Shown here piece by piece: positions 25,055 through 34,131 of a DNA stretch of 64,000 nt; positions within the stretch are counted from its first letter, which is position 1; every line of letters begins with the position of its first letter. The position numbers and the translations under genes are program-made. The notes beneath the pieces are model-generated. The model saw nothing but the letters and a program-made list of their open reading frames with translations. It was not told where the DNA came from and made no database searches. The stretch comes from Syntrophus aciditrophicus SB. Lineage in GTDB: Bacteria > Desulfobacterota > Syntrophia > Syntrophales > Syntrophaceae. The stretch lies in assembly GCF_000013405.1 (NCBI RefSeq), contig NC_007759.1:2047001-2111000 (forward strand). Reading direction: 5' to 3'.

Positions 25055-26242
25055 TTATCCTGCCATCTCGATCGCTACGCTGAATGCATACTGCCCGGCT
25101 TTCTGTTCCATGTTCAGCGGGCCTTTAAGCCTGACGTTCCGGATTTCTTTCTGCTGAGCCAGCACCCGGAGGACATCCAGGGGCTCTCTGGACAGAATCC
25201 AGACTTCCAGATTATTCCCATTGAAGAATACGGTATTGAGGTAACTTCCCTTCGGCAGGACCCGGGCCAGCAAATCCAGAGCGCGCACCGGCGACGGGAA
25301 AGTCCCCCGTTTTTCATTCAGCTCCTTGAGCACCTCGGAAAAATCTTCGGGCGAGTTCCCCTTGCCCGAGTCCGTCATGAGGATCTGCCGGTCCATCTGT
25401 CGGGAGATTTTCCGGAGCTCCTGAGTGGATTGATCAAAATTCCGGACGGTCAGATAGAGAAAAAGCCCGTACCCGAGGATGCAATAGAGGACAATCCGCA
25501 GCAGCAGTCCCTGGTATGAAGGAAGCTGCACTTCCCCTCGAGCCCGGAATTCACGGGAAGAAACCGATGGAAGCGCAGCGATGCACGGCGGGTACCCCCG
25601 GTCGGTCTCATTGGCCACCGTCAGGTCAGGGGTCTGTTTCAAGGAAAACGGAAGCTCTCCATAAATCCGGATTTTCTGGATTTCGACCCCGTAAGGATCC
25701 AGACTCTTCAGGAATCTTCCGACATCCCCTTCCGTGACCGCATCGGCCGGATGGGAAGCCGCGCCGAGAAACCGTCCGTTTTCTGCCGCCAGAAGGTGAG
25801 TTATCCCCCCGTAAGTCCACACCATGAGCTCCGGGGCGGCTGAAGAAAAAGCGGCATCCTCCGGAACTGCATAATGAAAGGGCAGAATTTTTCTCAAGGC
25901 ATCATAGGACTCGCTTTCCCACGCCCAGATATCGAGTTCCGTATAAGCTGAAGAGGATCGGAAGACACGACAGAAATAATCCGGCCGGGAAAAAGGGAAA
26001 AGTTCCCCCAGCTCCAGGCTGACCGCCTGCATGAGTTTCTCCTTCGAGGCGGGAGGATACCGTTTCCGGACATGAAGGAGGCGGTCTCTACCGACAATCA
26101 GGACATTCCTCTGCAGCACTCCCCGCGCCGGCGACAGACTTTCCAGCGGACCTCCGGCGATCCGGACGGGCTTTCCCCGAACGTACTGATAAAGTTCCAG
26201 ACCATTTTTATGCCAGTAACCGGCGATCAGTCCCATGCTCAT
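25055..26242 (-). CDS. GspL-like assembly platform protein
   Basis: A 395-residue protein with a cytoplasmic actin-like (PilM-type) domain in residues ~1-235, a single membrane segment at about 253-275 (LLLRIVLYCILGYGLFLYL), coiled coil at about 275-320, and a PilN-like periplasmic domain to the end. GspL links the ATPase GspE to the membrane platform. The gene starts two bases after the gspK stop region and precedes gspM, the common order K-L-M. Confidence 0.78.
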   Translation of the reverse strand: MSMGLIAGYWHKNGLELYQYVRGKPVRIAGGPLESLSPARGVLQRNVLIVGRDRLLHVRKRYPPASKEKLMQAVSLELGELFPFSRPDYFCRVFRSSSAYTELDIWAWESESYDALRKILPFHYAVPEDAAFSSAAPELMVWTYGGITHLLAAENGRFLGAASHPADAVTEGDVGRFLKSLDPYGVEIQKIRIYGELPFSLKQTPDLTVANETDRGYPPCIAALPSVSSREFRARGEVQLPSYQGLLLRIVLYCILGYGLFLYLTVRNFDQSTQELRKISRQMDRQILMTDSGKGNSPEDFSEVLKELNEKRGTFPSPVRALDLLARVLPKGSYLNTVFFNGNNLEVWILSREPLDVLRVLAQQKEIRNVRLKGPLNMEQKAGQYAFSVAIEMAG

Positions 26243-26244
26243 TT

Positions 26245-27174
26245 CTACTCCTCGCGCCAGTAGATGACGCTGTAGGGTGCAACGTTGCTCTGCCTCAAAC
26301 TCAGTCCCGCGTAAATGGAATACATGCTCTTCGGCTGTCCCGCACTCACCTTGACATCCATGTAAAGAGAGGGTGTGCAGGAGGCTGCCGTGGCAGTCCT
26401 TGAAATTCTGCGCCCGGTCAGAACCTGCAGCGCGCTTTCGGTAATGGCCCCGACCTCTTCCCTGTACGCCCTGATCCGCTTCAGCGCTTCCTCATCGATA
26501 TCCAGCGCGGACACAATGACATCGTCGGGGGCGGTATTCGGGTTGAACCCGGTTGTCGGCAGAAGAGTCAGACTGGAACGGATCCGCTCATATCCCTCGG
26601 GAGACATCCCCCGGACAAAACCGAACTCCTCCGGATACTGAAGGGCATAATTGCGGGGAACGTAGGATCTGCCCTCCTTCCTGTAAAAAAAAGCCTCCGC
26701 CCCGTTCAGGCGGGCAAGATCATCCTGGTCGGTCCAGTCCCGCACGCTGTCGACCGGAACAGCGGGATTTTCCATCTGGATAAGCCTTGTAATCAGCCGT
26801 TTCATGGCCTCTGCGTTGAGGGTGTTCAGGGACAGCAGACCGTTGCTGTCCTGAATACGGACATTCACATCTCCGTCTAACGGCACCGCCGTATTATCCA
26901 GGGAAAGCTTCCGGAGCGAAGTCATTTCGTCGAAACCCGAAAGGACCACCTCCCGGGGCATCACTTTTCCGTTGAGCAATAGATAAATCAGGGTGTCATA
27001 AGCCGACCGCGCCATGACGATGGCCTCCGTCTTGTTCTTCAGGCTTTCCGCGGCCTTGAGATGCTCCTTGACCAGCCAGTTGAATCCCAGCCCCACGGTC
27101 AGCAGCACCGCCACCATGAAGACCATGAGGATGCTGGCTGATCCGCGGTTATGGTTTGTTGGAATAGGTCGCAT
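26245..27174 (-). CDS. gspK: Type II secretion minor pseudopilin GspK
   Basis: Large minor pseudopilin that caps the pseudopilus tip. 309 residues; a short basic leader then NRGSASILMVFMVAVLLTV, the hydrophobic N-terminal helix, which lacks the usual Glu5, a known feature of GspK. RIQDSNGLLSLNTLN (near residue 108) and VRDWTDQDD are family signatures, as is GFNPNTAPDDVIVSAL for the helix-hairpin-helix-like insertion. Its start overlaps gspJ by 26 bases. Confidence 0.9.
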   Translation of the reverse strand: MRPIPTNHNRGSASILMVFMVAVLLTVGLGFNWLVKEHLKAAESLKNKTEAIVMARSAYDTLIYLLLNGKVMPREVVLSGFDEMTSLRKLSLDNTAVPLDGDVNVRIQDSNGLLSLNTLNAEAMKRLITRLIQMENPAVPVDSVRDWTDQDDLARLNGAEAFFYRKEGRSYVPRNYALQYPEEFGFVRGMSPEGYERIRSSLTLLPTTGFNPNTAPDDVIVSALDIDEEALKRIRAYREEVGAITESALQVLTGRRISRTATAASCTPSLYMDVKVSAGQPKSMYSIYAGLSLRQSNVAPYSVIYWREE

Positions 27175-27859
27175 TGTAAGCCGTCTTCAACAGCGAATTT
27201 ACGTTGAGGTTGAAAACCAGGCTGCCCTTCGAATCCCCCTGGCGATAGGATACCTGGATCAGCGCTGGGAGCCGTTTCATCCTGTTTCCTTCAAAACGGT
27301 CAAACCATTCGTATCGTCCTTTTGCGGCGTCATAACCGTAATATCTGAATGAAACGCCGTCGAGCTGTTCCAGCATCCGGATGGCCTGCCCTTTTCTGTA
27401 ATCGCCGAAGAGGCAGCTCCGGTCAATTTCCTCATAAGTCATCGTATAAACAGGAAGTTCATAATAGGTCAGGGCGGAGCTCCCGTTCCCATCCGCCTCC
27501 TTTTTTATCCAGACCACCACGGGCAGCTTTCCGGCCAATGGCGCAAGGGACACATAAGAAACGCTGTCCGTGCCGCCCCGGAAGTAAGGAAACCAGCCGT
27601 CAGCCCGAGTCCGGACGTAATAATCGGTCACCGAGTTGAAGCTTTTGTCGATCCAGATCATCCGGGCATAGCTCCAGAAATCGAGCCCTTTCTCCATCAG
27701 CCCATGGTACTGGCGGAGACCCTGATTCAAGGCCATCCCAGCCAGCATGAGCATCACCGCGAAAATGGCGATGGCCACGACCACCTCGATCAGCGTGTAG
27801 CCCCGAGACTCAGCCCGGCGCATCTTTCGTCGAAGACTTCGACTTGTATCTGAAGACAT
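27149..27859 (-). CDS. gspJ: Type II secretion minor pseudopilin GspJ
   Basis: A 236-residue prepilin-like protein. The peptidase site is RG/YTLIEVVVAIAIF with Glu at position +5, followed by a long hydrophobic helix, then the globular domain containing the usual YY and W residues. The open frame begins at 27859, overlapping gspI by 50 bases; ATG 27823 would give a more typical short leader and a 14-base overlap. Minor pseudopilin of the tip complex with GspI and GspK. Confidence 0.86.
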   Translation of the reverse strand: MSSDTSRSLRRKMRRAESRGYTLIEVVVAIAIFAVMLMLAGMALNQGLRQYHGLMEKGLDFWSYARMIWIDKSFNSVTDYYVRTRADGWFPYFRGGTDSVSYVSLAPLAGKLPVVVWIKKEADGNGSSALTYYELPVYTMTYEEIDRSCLFGDYRKGQAIRMLEQLDGVSFRYYGYDAAKGRYEWFDRFEGNRMKRLPALIQVSYRQGDSKGSLVFNLNVNSLLKTAYNATYSNKP

Positions 27860-28250
27860 GGATCTGATATTCCCTCATCACGCCCTGAAACGACAGATGA
27901 AAATCAACCCGATACAGAAAGAGGTCATGAAGGGAAGAAGAAATCTTTCCCGCATCGGAGACAGCGATCGGCTGTATCGAAGAAAGCGGGCGGGCTTCCC
28001 ACGTAAGTCTGACCCCGTCGCCCATATCTTCCGTTCCGTTTTTTTTCTGCAGATCCAGAGTCCGGATCAGACCGGAGGCCTGAATAAGCTTCGCCGACAG
28101 CGTGTTGGATATTTTCGCCCGTTCCAGGTGTTCGAAGCCCATCCGGAAAAGATACATGGTCGCGGCGATTCCGGAGGTAAGGATCAGGCCGGCGATAAGG
28201 ATCTCCAGAACAAGAAATCCGCCTGTTTTCAAGGCTCCAGGCCGCGTCAT
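27810..28250 (-). CDS. gspI: Type II secretion minor pseudopilin GspI
   Basis: A 146-residue prepilin-like protein with leader MTRPGALKTGG, cleavage before FLVLEILIAGLILTSG and Glu at +5. The rest forms a small globular domain. Overlap with gspH is four bases (ATGA). The identity as GspI rather than GspH rests on gene order and size. Confidence 0.82.
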   Translation of the reverse strand: MTRPGALKTGGFLVLEILIAGLILTSGIAATMYLFRMGFEHLERAKISNTLSAKLIQASGLIRTLDLQKKNGTEDMGDGVRLTWEARPLSSIQPIAVSDAGKISSSLHDLFLYRVDFHLSFQGVMREYQIHVFRYKSKSSTKDAPG

Positions 28251-28666
28251 CCGCGCTCCTCCTCCGGCTCCAGTTTGAGTGCTCCAAAGGGAGCGGTCAC
28301 ATTCAGGAGATAACGTTCACTGCCCGAGACAATCCGGATTACACCGTTGGAGGTCGCACCGGTGCGGTAGAAGAAAATCGGCTCCTCGACGGAGATGAGC
28401 ACACCATCAAAGGATATGTCCTTTCCATTCACCATCAGGGTGCTGTTCCGGGAATCCAGCAGATGCTCCTCGCTGTAAAGGAAGGATTCCCGGTGAAGCC
28501 CGGAAACGTACAACATGACCTCCTGAGCCCGGAGCGCGGCCTTGTAGCGGCTGAACATGTCATAAGAAACAGGCAGGGCCACGGAAAGCATGAGGGCGAT
28601 AAGGACCGTCACCGTCACCAGTTCAAGAAGCGTAAACCCATTCTGCCGTTTCAGGAGGCCGCGCAT
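28247..28666 (-). CDS. gspH: Type II secretion minor pseudopilin GspH
   Basis: A 139-residue prepilin-like protein: leader MRGLLKRQNG, mature start FTLLELVTVTVLIALML with Glu at +5, then a GspH/FimT-like beta domain with repeated short strands. It follows gspF by ten bases. The order F-H-I-J-K is that of the classic cluster without gspG, which here sits at the operon start. Confidence 0.82.
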   Translation of the reverse strand: MRGLLKRQNGFTLLELVTVTVLIALMLSVALPVSYDMFSRYKAALRAQEVMLYVSGLHRESFLYSEEHLLDSRNSTLMVNGKDISFDGVLISVEEPIFFYRTGATSNGVIRIVSGSERYLLNVTAPFGALKLEPEEERG

Positions 28667-28676
28667 CGCAGACGCC

Positions 28677-29876
28677 TCAAAGCTTGATGCTGCTGACGCT
28701 CATGACCGTCATGATCAGGGTAATGACGATAAACCCGACCACGACACCCATCACGACGATAATCACGGGCTCCACAAGAGTCAGCAGACGTTTGATGCTG
28801 TTTTTGAAGCGTTCGTCGAACATCGTGTAGAGTTCAAAAAAGATTTCCTTCAGGTTGGAACTCTCCTCGCCCACCCGGATCATGTTCGGCATGATGTCGG
28901 GCAGGAGGGAAATTTCGGCAAAGACATCGGCAATCTTCCGCCCCTCCCTGATCTGTCCCACGATGGGCGTCAGGGCGTTCCGCAGGGTGGCATTCTGAAT
29001 CAGAGAGATGGAAAGCCTCAGCGCCCGCAGGAATTCGACGCCGCTTAACAGCATGGAGTACATGGAATAGCAGAAGCGGGAAATTTCGAGGTTGAGAATC
29101 AGCTTCCCCACCCCGGGCAGAGAGATCAGGCGGCTGGAAAGATTCGGCAGCCGAACGCGGCCGGGATAAAGTTTCCGGGCCAGCCACAAAACGCCGCCCG
29201 CGCCCATAAAGATGGCCAGGCTGGTGAAGTTGAACCATTCGCTCAAGGTGTAAAGCACAAGAGCAGGCAGGGGCAGACTGGTCGTGTTCGTGCCGAAGAT
29301 GCTGAAAAACCGGGGAACCACAAATTGGAAAATGGCCAGAAACGTCAGGATGCTGGCACAGATCAGGAACAGAGGATAAGTCATGGCATTCCGGATTTCC
29401 GCACGGAAGGAAATCTGGAATTTCAGGTACTGGGCGATGTTTTCGAAGGCCGCCTGCAGATTGCCGGCCGCCTCGTTGACCTGAATCATGCTGACCAGGA
29501 AGGGTGAAAAAGAGCCTGTCTTTTCAAAGGCCGCCGCGACATCGCCTCCTGCCTTGACGTCATTGAGCACAGCGGTCAGCACATCCCTGATGGCCTGCTT
29601 TTTCGCGCCGTTGCGCAGCAGTTCCAGCGAGCGGTCGATCCGCATGCCCGAACGCAGGAGGGTGCTCACTTCCCGGGAAAGGCTGTAAAGATCCTGCAGT
29701 GAAATCCCCTTGCGCCAGGCAAACCGAAACTCCGATTTTTTCCTCTTTTCGACCAGACTCGTAACCGTCAACCCCCGCGCCCTCAGCTTGGCCAGGGCCT
29801 CCATCCGATCACCGGCGGAGAGGATGCCCCGGTTTTCCTGACCGGCAGAATCGAGGGTTGAATAGGCAAATTCCAT
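28677..29876 (-). CDS. gspF: Type II secretion inner-membrane protein GspF
   Basis: Polytopic platform protein with two T2SSF domains. 399 residues; QDLYSLSREVSTLLRSGMRID (about residue 58) starts the first repeat and ISRFCYSMYSMLLSGVEFLRAL (about residue 260) the second. Three membrane segments are predicted near 165, 215 and 370, the last ending the protein with a VIVVMGVVVGFIVITLIM helix. The ATG shares one base with the gspE stop (TGATG). Confidence 0.93.
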   Translation of the reverse strand: MEFAYSTLDSAGQENRGILSAGDRMEALAKLRARGLTVTSLVEKRKKSEFRFAWRKGISLQDLYSLSREVSTLLRSGMRIDRSLELLRNGAKKQAIRDVLTAVLNDVKAGGDVAAAFEKTGSFSPFLVSMIQVNEAAGNLQAAFENIAQYLKFQISFRAEIRNAMTYPLFLICASILTFLAIFQFVVPRFFSIFGTNTTSLPLPALVLYTLSEWFNFTSLAIFMGAGGVLWLARKLYPGRVRLPNLSSRLISLPGVGKLILNLEISRFCYSMYSMLLSGVEFLRALRLSISLIQNATLRNALTPIVGQIREGRKIADVFAEISLLPDIMPNMIRVGEESSNLKEIFFELYTMFDERFKNSIKRLLTLVEPVIIVVMGVVVGFIVITLIMTVMSVSSIKL

Positions 29877-31552
29877 CAGCAGACCCTCAACACTTCTTCA
29901 AGAGTGGTCTCTCCCCGGACAACCTTCAGGATGCCGTCTTCCCGGAGCCGGCGAAAGGACGTCCGTTCCGTCAGGGCCGCGCGCAGGGCTTCCAGCGACC
30001 GCTTTTTCAGAAGAATCTCCTTGAGATCATCAGTATATTCAAAGAGTTCAAAGATGGCGATTCTCCCCCGATAGCCTGTTTCCCCACATTGAGGACATCC
30101 CTCTCCGCGACGGAGAGATATCCCCTCTTCCAGAAGGGGCGCGTACTTTTCGGCGAGTTCATGAAGGCCGTATTCCCGCAGCGGTGGTTCCGCCGCCGGA
30201 TCGGGACGGCTGCAGAAGGGACAGTTTTTCCGAATGATCCGCTGAGCCATGACCCCGATGATGGCCGCGTTCAGCAGGTAGTCTTCGATGCCCATTTCGA
30301 TCAGACGGAAGAGGCTGCTGGGGGAATCATTGGTATGCAGGGTCGAAAGGACCAGGTGCCCCGTCAGGGCGGACTGGATGGAGATTTCCGCCGTTTCCCG
30401 ATCGCGGATCTCACCGACCATCACGATGTCGGGGTCATGGCGGAGAATGGAGCGCAGGGCGGCGGCAAAGGTCAATCCGATTTCACCGCGGACCTGGATC
30501 TGATTGATCCCCTGCAGCTGGTACTCCACCGGATCTTCGATGGTAATGATCTTGCGGTCCGGATGATTCAGGCGGGTCAGCATGGAATACAGGGTCGTGC
30601 TCTTCCCCGATCCGGTCGGCCCGGTCACGAGGATCATTCCGTAAGGGTGGGAAATCAGTTCCACGGCAACGGCTTTGTGGTCCGCATCCAGCCCCAGATA
30701 ATCCAGATCCAGGGAAACCTTTTCCCGATAGAGCAGTCGCAGGACCACGCCTTCCCCGTTGATCGTGGGCAGAGTGGAGACGCGGATGTCCAGAAAAAGC
30801 GAGGCGATTCGGGTCGTGAATTTTCCGTCCTGAGGCAGCCTCTTTTCCGCGATGTCCAGTTCCGCCAGCAGTTTGATGCGCGAAACCGTGGCCAGATAAA
30901 ACGCCTCCTCCAGCGTATCGATGTCGTGCAGAATCCCGTCGATCCGGAATCGGACCCGGTATTTCTTCTCCGAAGACTCGATATGGATGTCGGAGGCCCG
31001 CATTTCCACGGCCTTGTTCAGGAGGCTGTTGAGGTACTTGATCACCGGCGCCTCGAAGGCCATTTCCTTGAGTTTTTCCGCGTCCTCTTCGACGACCAGG
31101 GATACGAACTCCCGATCCTGGCCGTCCAGATAGCTCCTTGCCAGTTCATCGACGGTTTTTTCCGGAGCGAGAATCAGGCGGACGGCATAGCCAAGGTTCT
31201 TGACCACGTAATCGGACATGGAGGAATTGAAAGGATCGCTGGTCAGAGCCTCAAGGAGTTTCCTTTCGTGATCCACCGCCAGGGGGATGAAGTGGTTTTT
31301 GAGCAGGAAATCATAGTCCAGGCGATTGCTGAGAAAGGCGGCCAGAGAATCCTCCATCGCCCCCCCGCCGGAATACAGGGGAATGTCGAGATACGAGGAC
31401 AAAGCCTCGACCCGCTGACTTTCGGTCATGGCGCCGATCTGCACCAGCAGGCGGCCGAGCTCCCCCCCCAAATCCCTCTGAAGCTTCAGAGCTTTTTTGA
31501 GGTCCTCATCCGTCAGATGACAGGTTTCCTGCAAAAATTGCGAAAGGTGCAT
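29876..31552 (-). CDS. gspE: Type II secretion ATPase GspE
   Basis: Hexameric cytoplasmic ATPase that powers pseudopilus assembly. 558 residues: N1/N2 domains (about 1-150, MshEN-like repeats), then the ATPase core with ASDIHIESSEKKYRVRFRIDG, Walker A GPTGSGKSTT at about 312, Asp box ITIEDPVEYQL, Walker B DPDIVMVGEIRDRETAE and His box HLVLSTLHTND. The zinc-binding C-M domain has CPFC near 442 and CPQC near 485. All motifs are intact. Confidence 0.96.
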   Translation of the reverse strand: MHLSQFLQETCHLTDEDLKKALKLQRDLGGELGRLLVQIGAMTESQRVEALSSYLDIPLYSGGGAMEDSLAAFLSNRLDYDFLLKNHFIPLAVDHERKLLEALTSDPFNSSMSDYVVKNLGYAVRLILAPEKTVDELARSYLDGQDREFVSLVVEEDAEKLKEMAFEAPVIKYLNSLLNKAVEMRASDIHIESSEKKYRVRFRIDGILHDIDTLEEAFYLATVSRIKLLAELDIAEKRLPQDGKFTTRIASLFLDIRVSTLPTINGEGVVLRLLYREKVSLDLDYLGLDADHKAVAVELISHPYGMILVTGPTGSGKSTTLYSMLTRLNHPDRKIITIEDPVEYQLQGINQIQVRGEIGLTFAAALRSILRHDPDIVMVGEIRDRETAEISIQSALTGHLVLSTLHTNDSPSSLFRLIEMGIEDYLLNAAIIGVMAQRIIRKNCPFCSRPDPAAEPPLREYGLHELAEKYAPLLEEGISLRRGEGCPQCGETGYRGRIAIFELFEYTDDLKEILLKKRSLEALRAALTERTSFRRLREDGILKVVRGETTLEEVLRVC

Positions 31553-31554
31553 GG

Positions 31555-31968
31555 CTACCAGTTCTTGATGGATTGTTCATCCAGCTTGCCGTTGGTTCCA
31601 AGAGAATAGAGGTCAAAGGGACCGTGCTCGCCGGGGGCTTTGTACTGATACTCCTGATCCCAGGGATCCCTGGGGATCATCTGTTTGGAAAGATAGGGTC
31701 CCCGCCATTTCGCGTCCGACGATTTGATCAACTCCTCCAGCGTTTCGGGGTAGCGGCCGACATCCACCTTGAAAGCCAGGACGCTGGAGGACAGCATTTC
31801 CACCTGTGTCTTGGCGATTTCCTCCTTGGAACGTTCGAACCTTCCGATCAGATTGGGTGCGATGAGGGAAGCGATGAGACCGATGATGATGACGACGATC
31901 AGGATTTCGATGAGGGTAAAGCCGCTTTCATTCCGGTGTTTTCCTGTGCTTGAATTCGTGATGCCCAT
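31555..31968 (-). CDS. gspG: Type II secretion major pseudopilin GspG
   Basis: Main subunit of the pseudopilus. The 137-residue protein has leader ending NESG, mature start FTLIEILIVVIIIGLIASL with Glu at +5, and the typical C-terminal calcium-loop region WDQEYQYKAPGEHGPFDLYS followed by SLGTNGK. First gene of the twelve-gene leftward operon, so it is likely the most highly transcribed, as needed for the major subunit. Confidence 0.95.
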   Translation of the reverse strand: MGITNSSTGKHRNESGFTLIEILIVVIIIGLIASLIAPNLIGRFERSKEEIAKTQVEMLSSSVLAFKVDVGRYPETLEELIKSSDAKWRGPYLSKQMIPRDPWDQEYQYKAPGEHGPFDLYSLGTNGKLDEQSIKNW

Positions 31969-32468
31969 GAGAAGACTGCCTTTCTGTCAGACAAAGCCCC
32001 CGGAATTCCAGAGGGCCATTTCCGGCAAAGCCGGTTCTGTCTTTCCTCCATGCCTTTTCCATCCTCCCGGACAAGGAAATGAAATCAACGCTTCATTTCA
32101 TACCATTCTTTTGAAGGCATTTTATTGATCATTCTATGGATTCATTCCACTATAAGATAACTTATCCGGATGAACTATAAGGATAACCCTGATTTGTGAC
32201 TTCCAAAATTCTTATTTTGACCCCTGACGTTCTCAGGGAAGCCAGGATGGAAATCAGCGCGGAATGACTGATAATTTTCGCCGGGAGATAAATGGATTGG
32301 TCAACGGGGAGAAGGATGATTTCCCTGCACTGCCAGACACAGCAAAGGATAGTCCAGATCGCGACCCGAGCTGGAGCGTTTGTTCCCGCGCAGGCCGTCG
32401 CTTTTTGAGATTCCCCTCCCTGGACGGGTCGAAAAGGGAACACGGAGATCAATATATAATCAGCTGAA
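31969..32468. other. 500-base gap between the gsp operon and the formiminotransferase gene
   Basis: No open frame with coding character on either strand and no tRNA. It should hold the gsp operon promoter on the minus strand; an AT-rich stretch at 32095-32165 is the best place, but I see no good pair of boxes. A short inverted repeat, TTATCC with GGATAA, lies at 32161-32187. Confidence 0.4.
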
Positions 32469-33392
32469 TTATTCGGCTTTCTTGAATGGGAAATCGGGAT
32501 CGCAGAGGCACTCTTCGAGAATGCGGCTGCTGGTGAAATCCTTCAGCTTGAAATATTCGGGGTCTCTTCCGCCCAGGGCATCCCGGGGGACCAGTCCGAT
32601 CAGCTCTGATTCCAGGATTTCGACGCCCAAACACTCAGCCCTGGCCTTGATCTCATCGAAAACGCGGCACATGGAGGTCTCCCGGTAATCGGTGAGATTC
32701 ATCGAGACCTGCACGACCTGCCGACTTTCCAGGGGAATCCCGATGGCTTTCACGTGCGGCAGCCCGCCGCTGGACTGGCGGATGCATCGGGCGATTTCCC
32801 GGGCTGGTTCCAGATCGCAACAGTTCAGCACCACATTGAAGGCGACAAGGGGAATTCTCGCTCCCACAGCCGTGGCCCCGCTTTTCGCGTTAAAAACAGC
32901 GGGTCCCGCATCGGGCTTCCAGGAAGGATCTTTCAGTCGTTCTTCAAGGCTCTCGTACCCTCCCCTTCTCACAGCGGGAAGTTCCCTTCGCTCGGACGTC
33001 AAGGCTGCAGCTCCGTAAAAGTAAACGGGGATTTGATTCTGGTCGCCGAATATAGCCCCAAAGCTGTGTGCGGCGGCAATGGCGTCCTTCATCTCCGCAT
33101 CGTCCAGGGGAATAAAAGGCACCACATCCACCGCGCCGATGCGGGGATGAACGCCGCCCCGATGTTTCCGCATGTCGATTTGTTCAACCGCCCGGTTACA
33201 GGCCGCCAGCGCACCGGCAACCACCGTGTCCGGTGATCCGATGAAGGTGACCACGCTGCGGTGATGATCCGCATCCAGGCTGTAATCAAGGAGCCGGATA
33301 CCAGAAACAGCGGTCAATACCGCAACGATGCTTTCGACGACCTCGCGGTTTCTTCCCTCGCTGAAATTGGGCACGCATTCGATGATTTTCAT
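32469..33392 (-). CDS. Glutamate formimidoyltransferase (formiminotransferase domain)
   Basis: Transfers the formimino group between formiminoglutamate and tetrahydrofolate; in anaerobes it can also work as a formyl-group shuttle. 307 residues, close to the isolated N/C-formiminotransferase domain without the cyclodeaminase. KIIECVPNFSEGRNREVVESI at the start, DYSLDADHHRSVVTFIG, DMRKHRGGVHPRIGAVDVVPFIP-type segment (RIGAVDVVPF) and GIPLESRQVVQVSMNLTDY are family signatures. Start ATG 33392 is preceded by GGGAG at ten bases. The hut genes expected for histidine degradation are not in the window. Confidence 0.9.
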   Translation of the reverse strand: MKIIECVPNFSEGRNREVVESIVAVLTAVSGIRLLDYSLDADHHRSVVTFIGSPDTVVAGALAACNRAVEQIDMRKHRGGVHPRIGAVDVVPFIPLDDAEMKDAIAAAHSFGAIFGDQNQIPVYFYGAAALTSERRELPAVRRGGYESLEERLKDPSWKPDAGPAVFNAKSGATAVGARIPLVAFNVVLNCCDLEPAREIARCIRQSSGGLPHVKAIGIPLESRQVVQVSMNLTDYRETSMCRVFDEIKARAECLGVEILESELIGLVPRDALGGRDPEYFKLKDFTSSRILEECLCDPDFPFKKAE

Positions 33393-33668
33393 TTTATTTT
33401 CTCTCCCTGTTAATTCAGACGCGCTCAAAGTCCAGATAAAAACGAAACCCTTTCCGGTAATCTCCCTGAAGGTTGTCCGGGGTTGACCGGAGTCGAAGCT
33501 GCTCATTGAATTTCAACCGCAACAAGGAAGGAATGGCCAACCTAGAAAGATCTCCGCCGTCACGAGAACCTTAATTTTGACATGATAGCCGGACAGAGGA
33601 AAATAAAGAGTTGCATACGCTATGTCAAGGGATTTATAAAGATTCGCCGCAGTTAAAGGCAGGCTGAA

Positions 33669-33934
33669 AAGCAAGGCATATGGCAGACGTATAATCACAC
33701 GGCGGAGATCAGTATCTACATCTCGCCTGAAGAGTGCGGCAAAGGACTGGGCGCCGCCTGCTTGCGGAAGCATTGGGAATGACGCAGAAATTAAGGATAA
33801 AGACGGTCCTGGGTTTCGTGTTTTCGCACAACGAACCAAGCATCCGTCTTCTCAGGTCATGTGGCTTTGAAGAATGGGGCAGGCTTCCGGGTCAGCACCG
33901 GACGGTTCACAGAGATTACCAGGCCGTACAATGA
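33669..33934 (+). pseudogene. Broken GNAT acetyltransferase (phosphinothricin acetyltransferase-like)
   Basis: One frame reads TYNHTAEISIYISPEECGKGLG, the acetyl-CoA loop of a GNAT enzyme, then stops; another frame, starting within the same bases near 33740, continues RRLLAEALGMTQ and TVLGFVFSHNEPSIRLL, the family's C-terminal half, to RDYQAVQ. A single frameshift near 33745-33755 explains the split. The N-terminal ~80 residues are not recognisable upstream. A further open stretch to 34079 has no recognised family. The rest of the gap 33393-34131 shows no intact gene. Confidence 0.72.
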
Positions 33935-34131
33935 CCGGAAGGAAACACTGATCAGCAATGAGGCGTTGGCAAGTATCACTCTCTTCGTTGCGGTCAGCAA
34001 ACCGGAAGAGATGGAAACGGTCAAAAAGCTGATCGTGAGCATTTTAAACAGAAGCCAAACACGAAAATTTTACCAGTAAAGCAAACGAGATATAAAGAAG
34101 TTAGATCAACATTGACAGAGGGGGTACACCT

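Noticed and set aside
29858-31609. 583-codon rightward open frame opposite gspE
   Set aside because: It is a mirror of the GC-rich gspE gene, whose motifs are complete; the mirror has no ribosome site and no recognisable domain.
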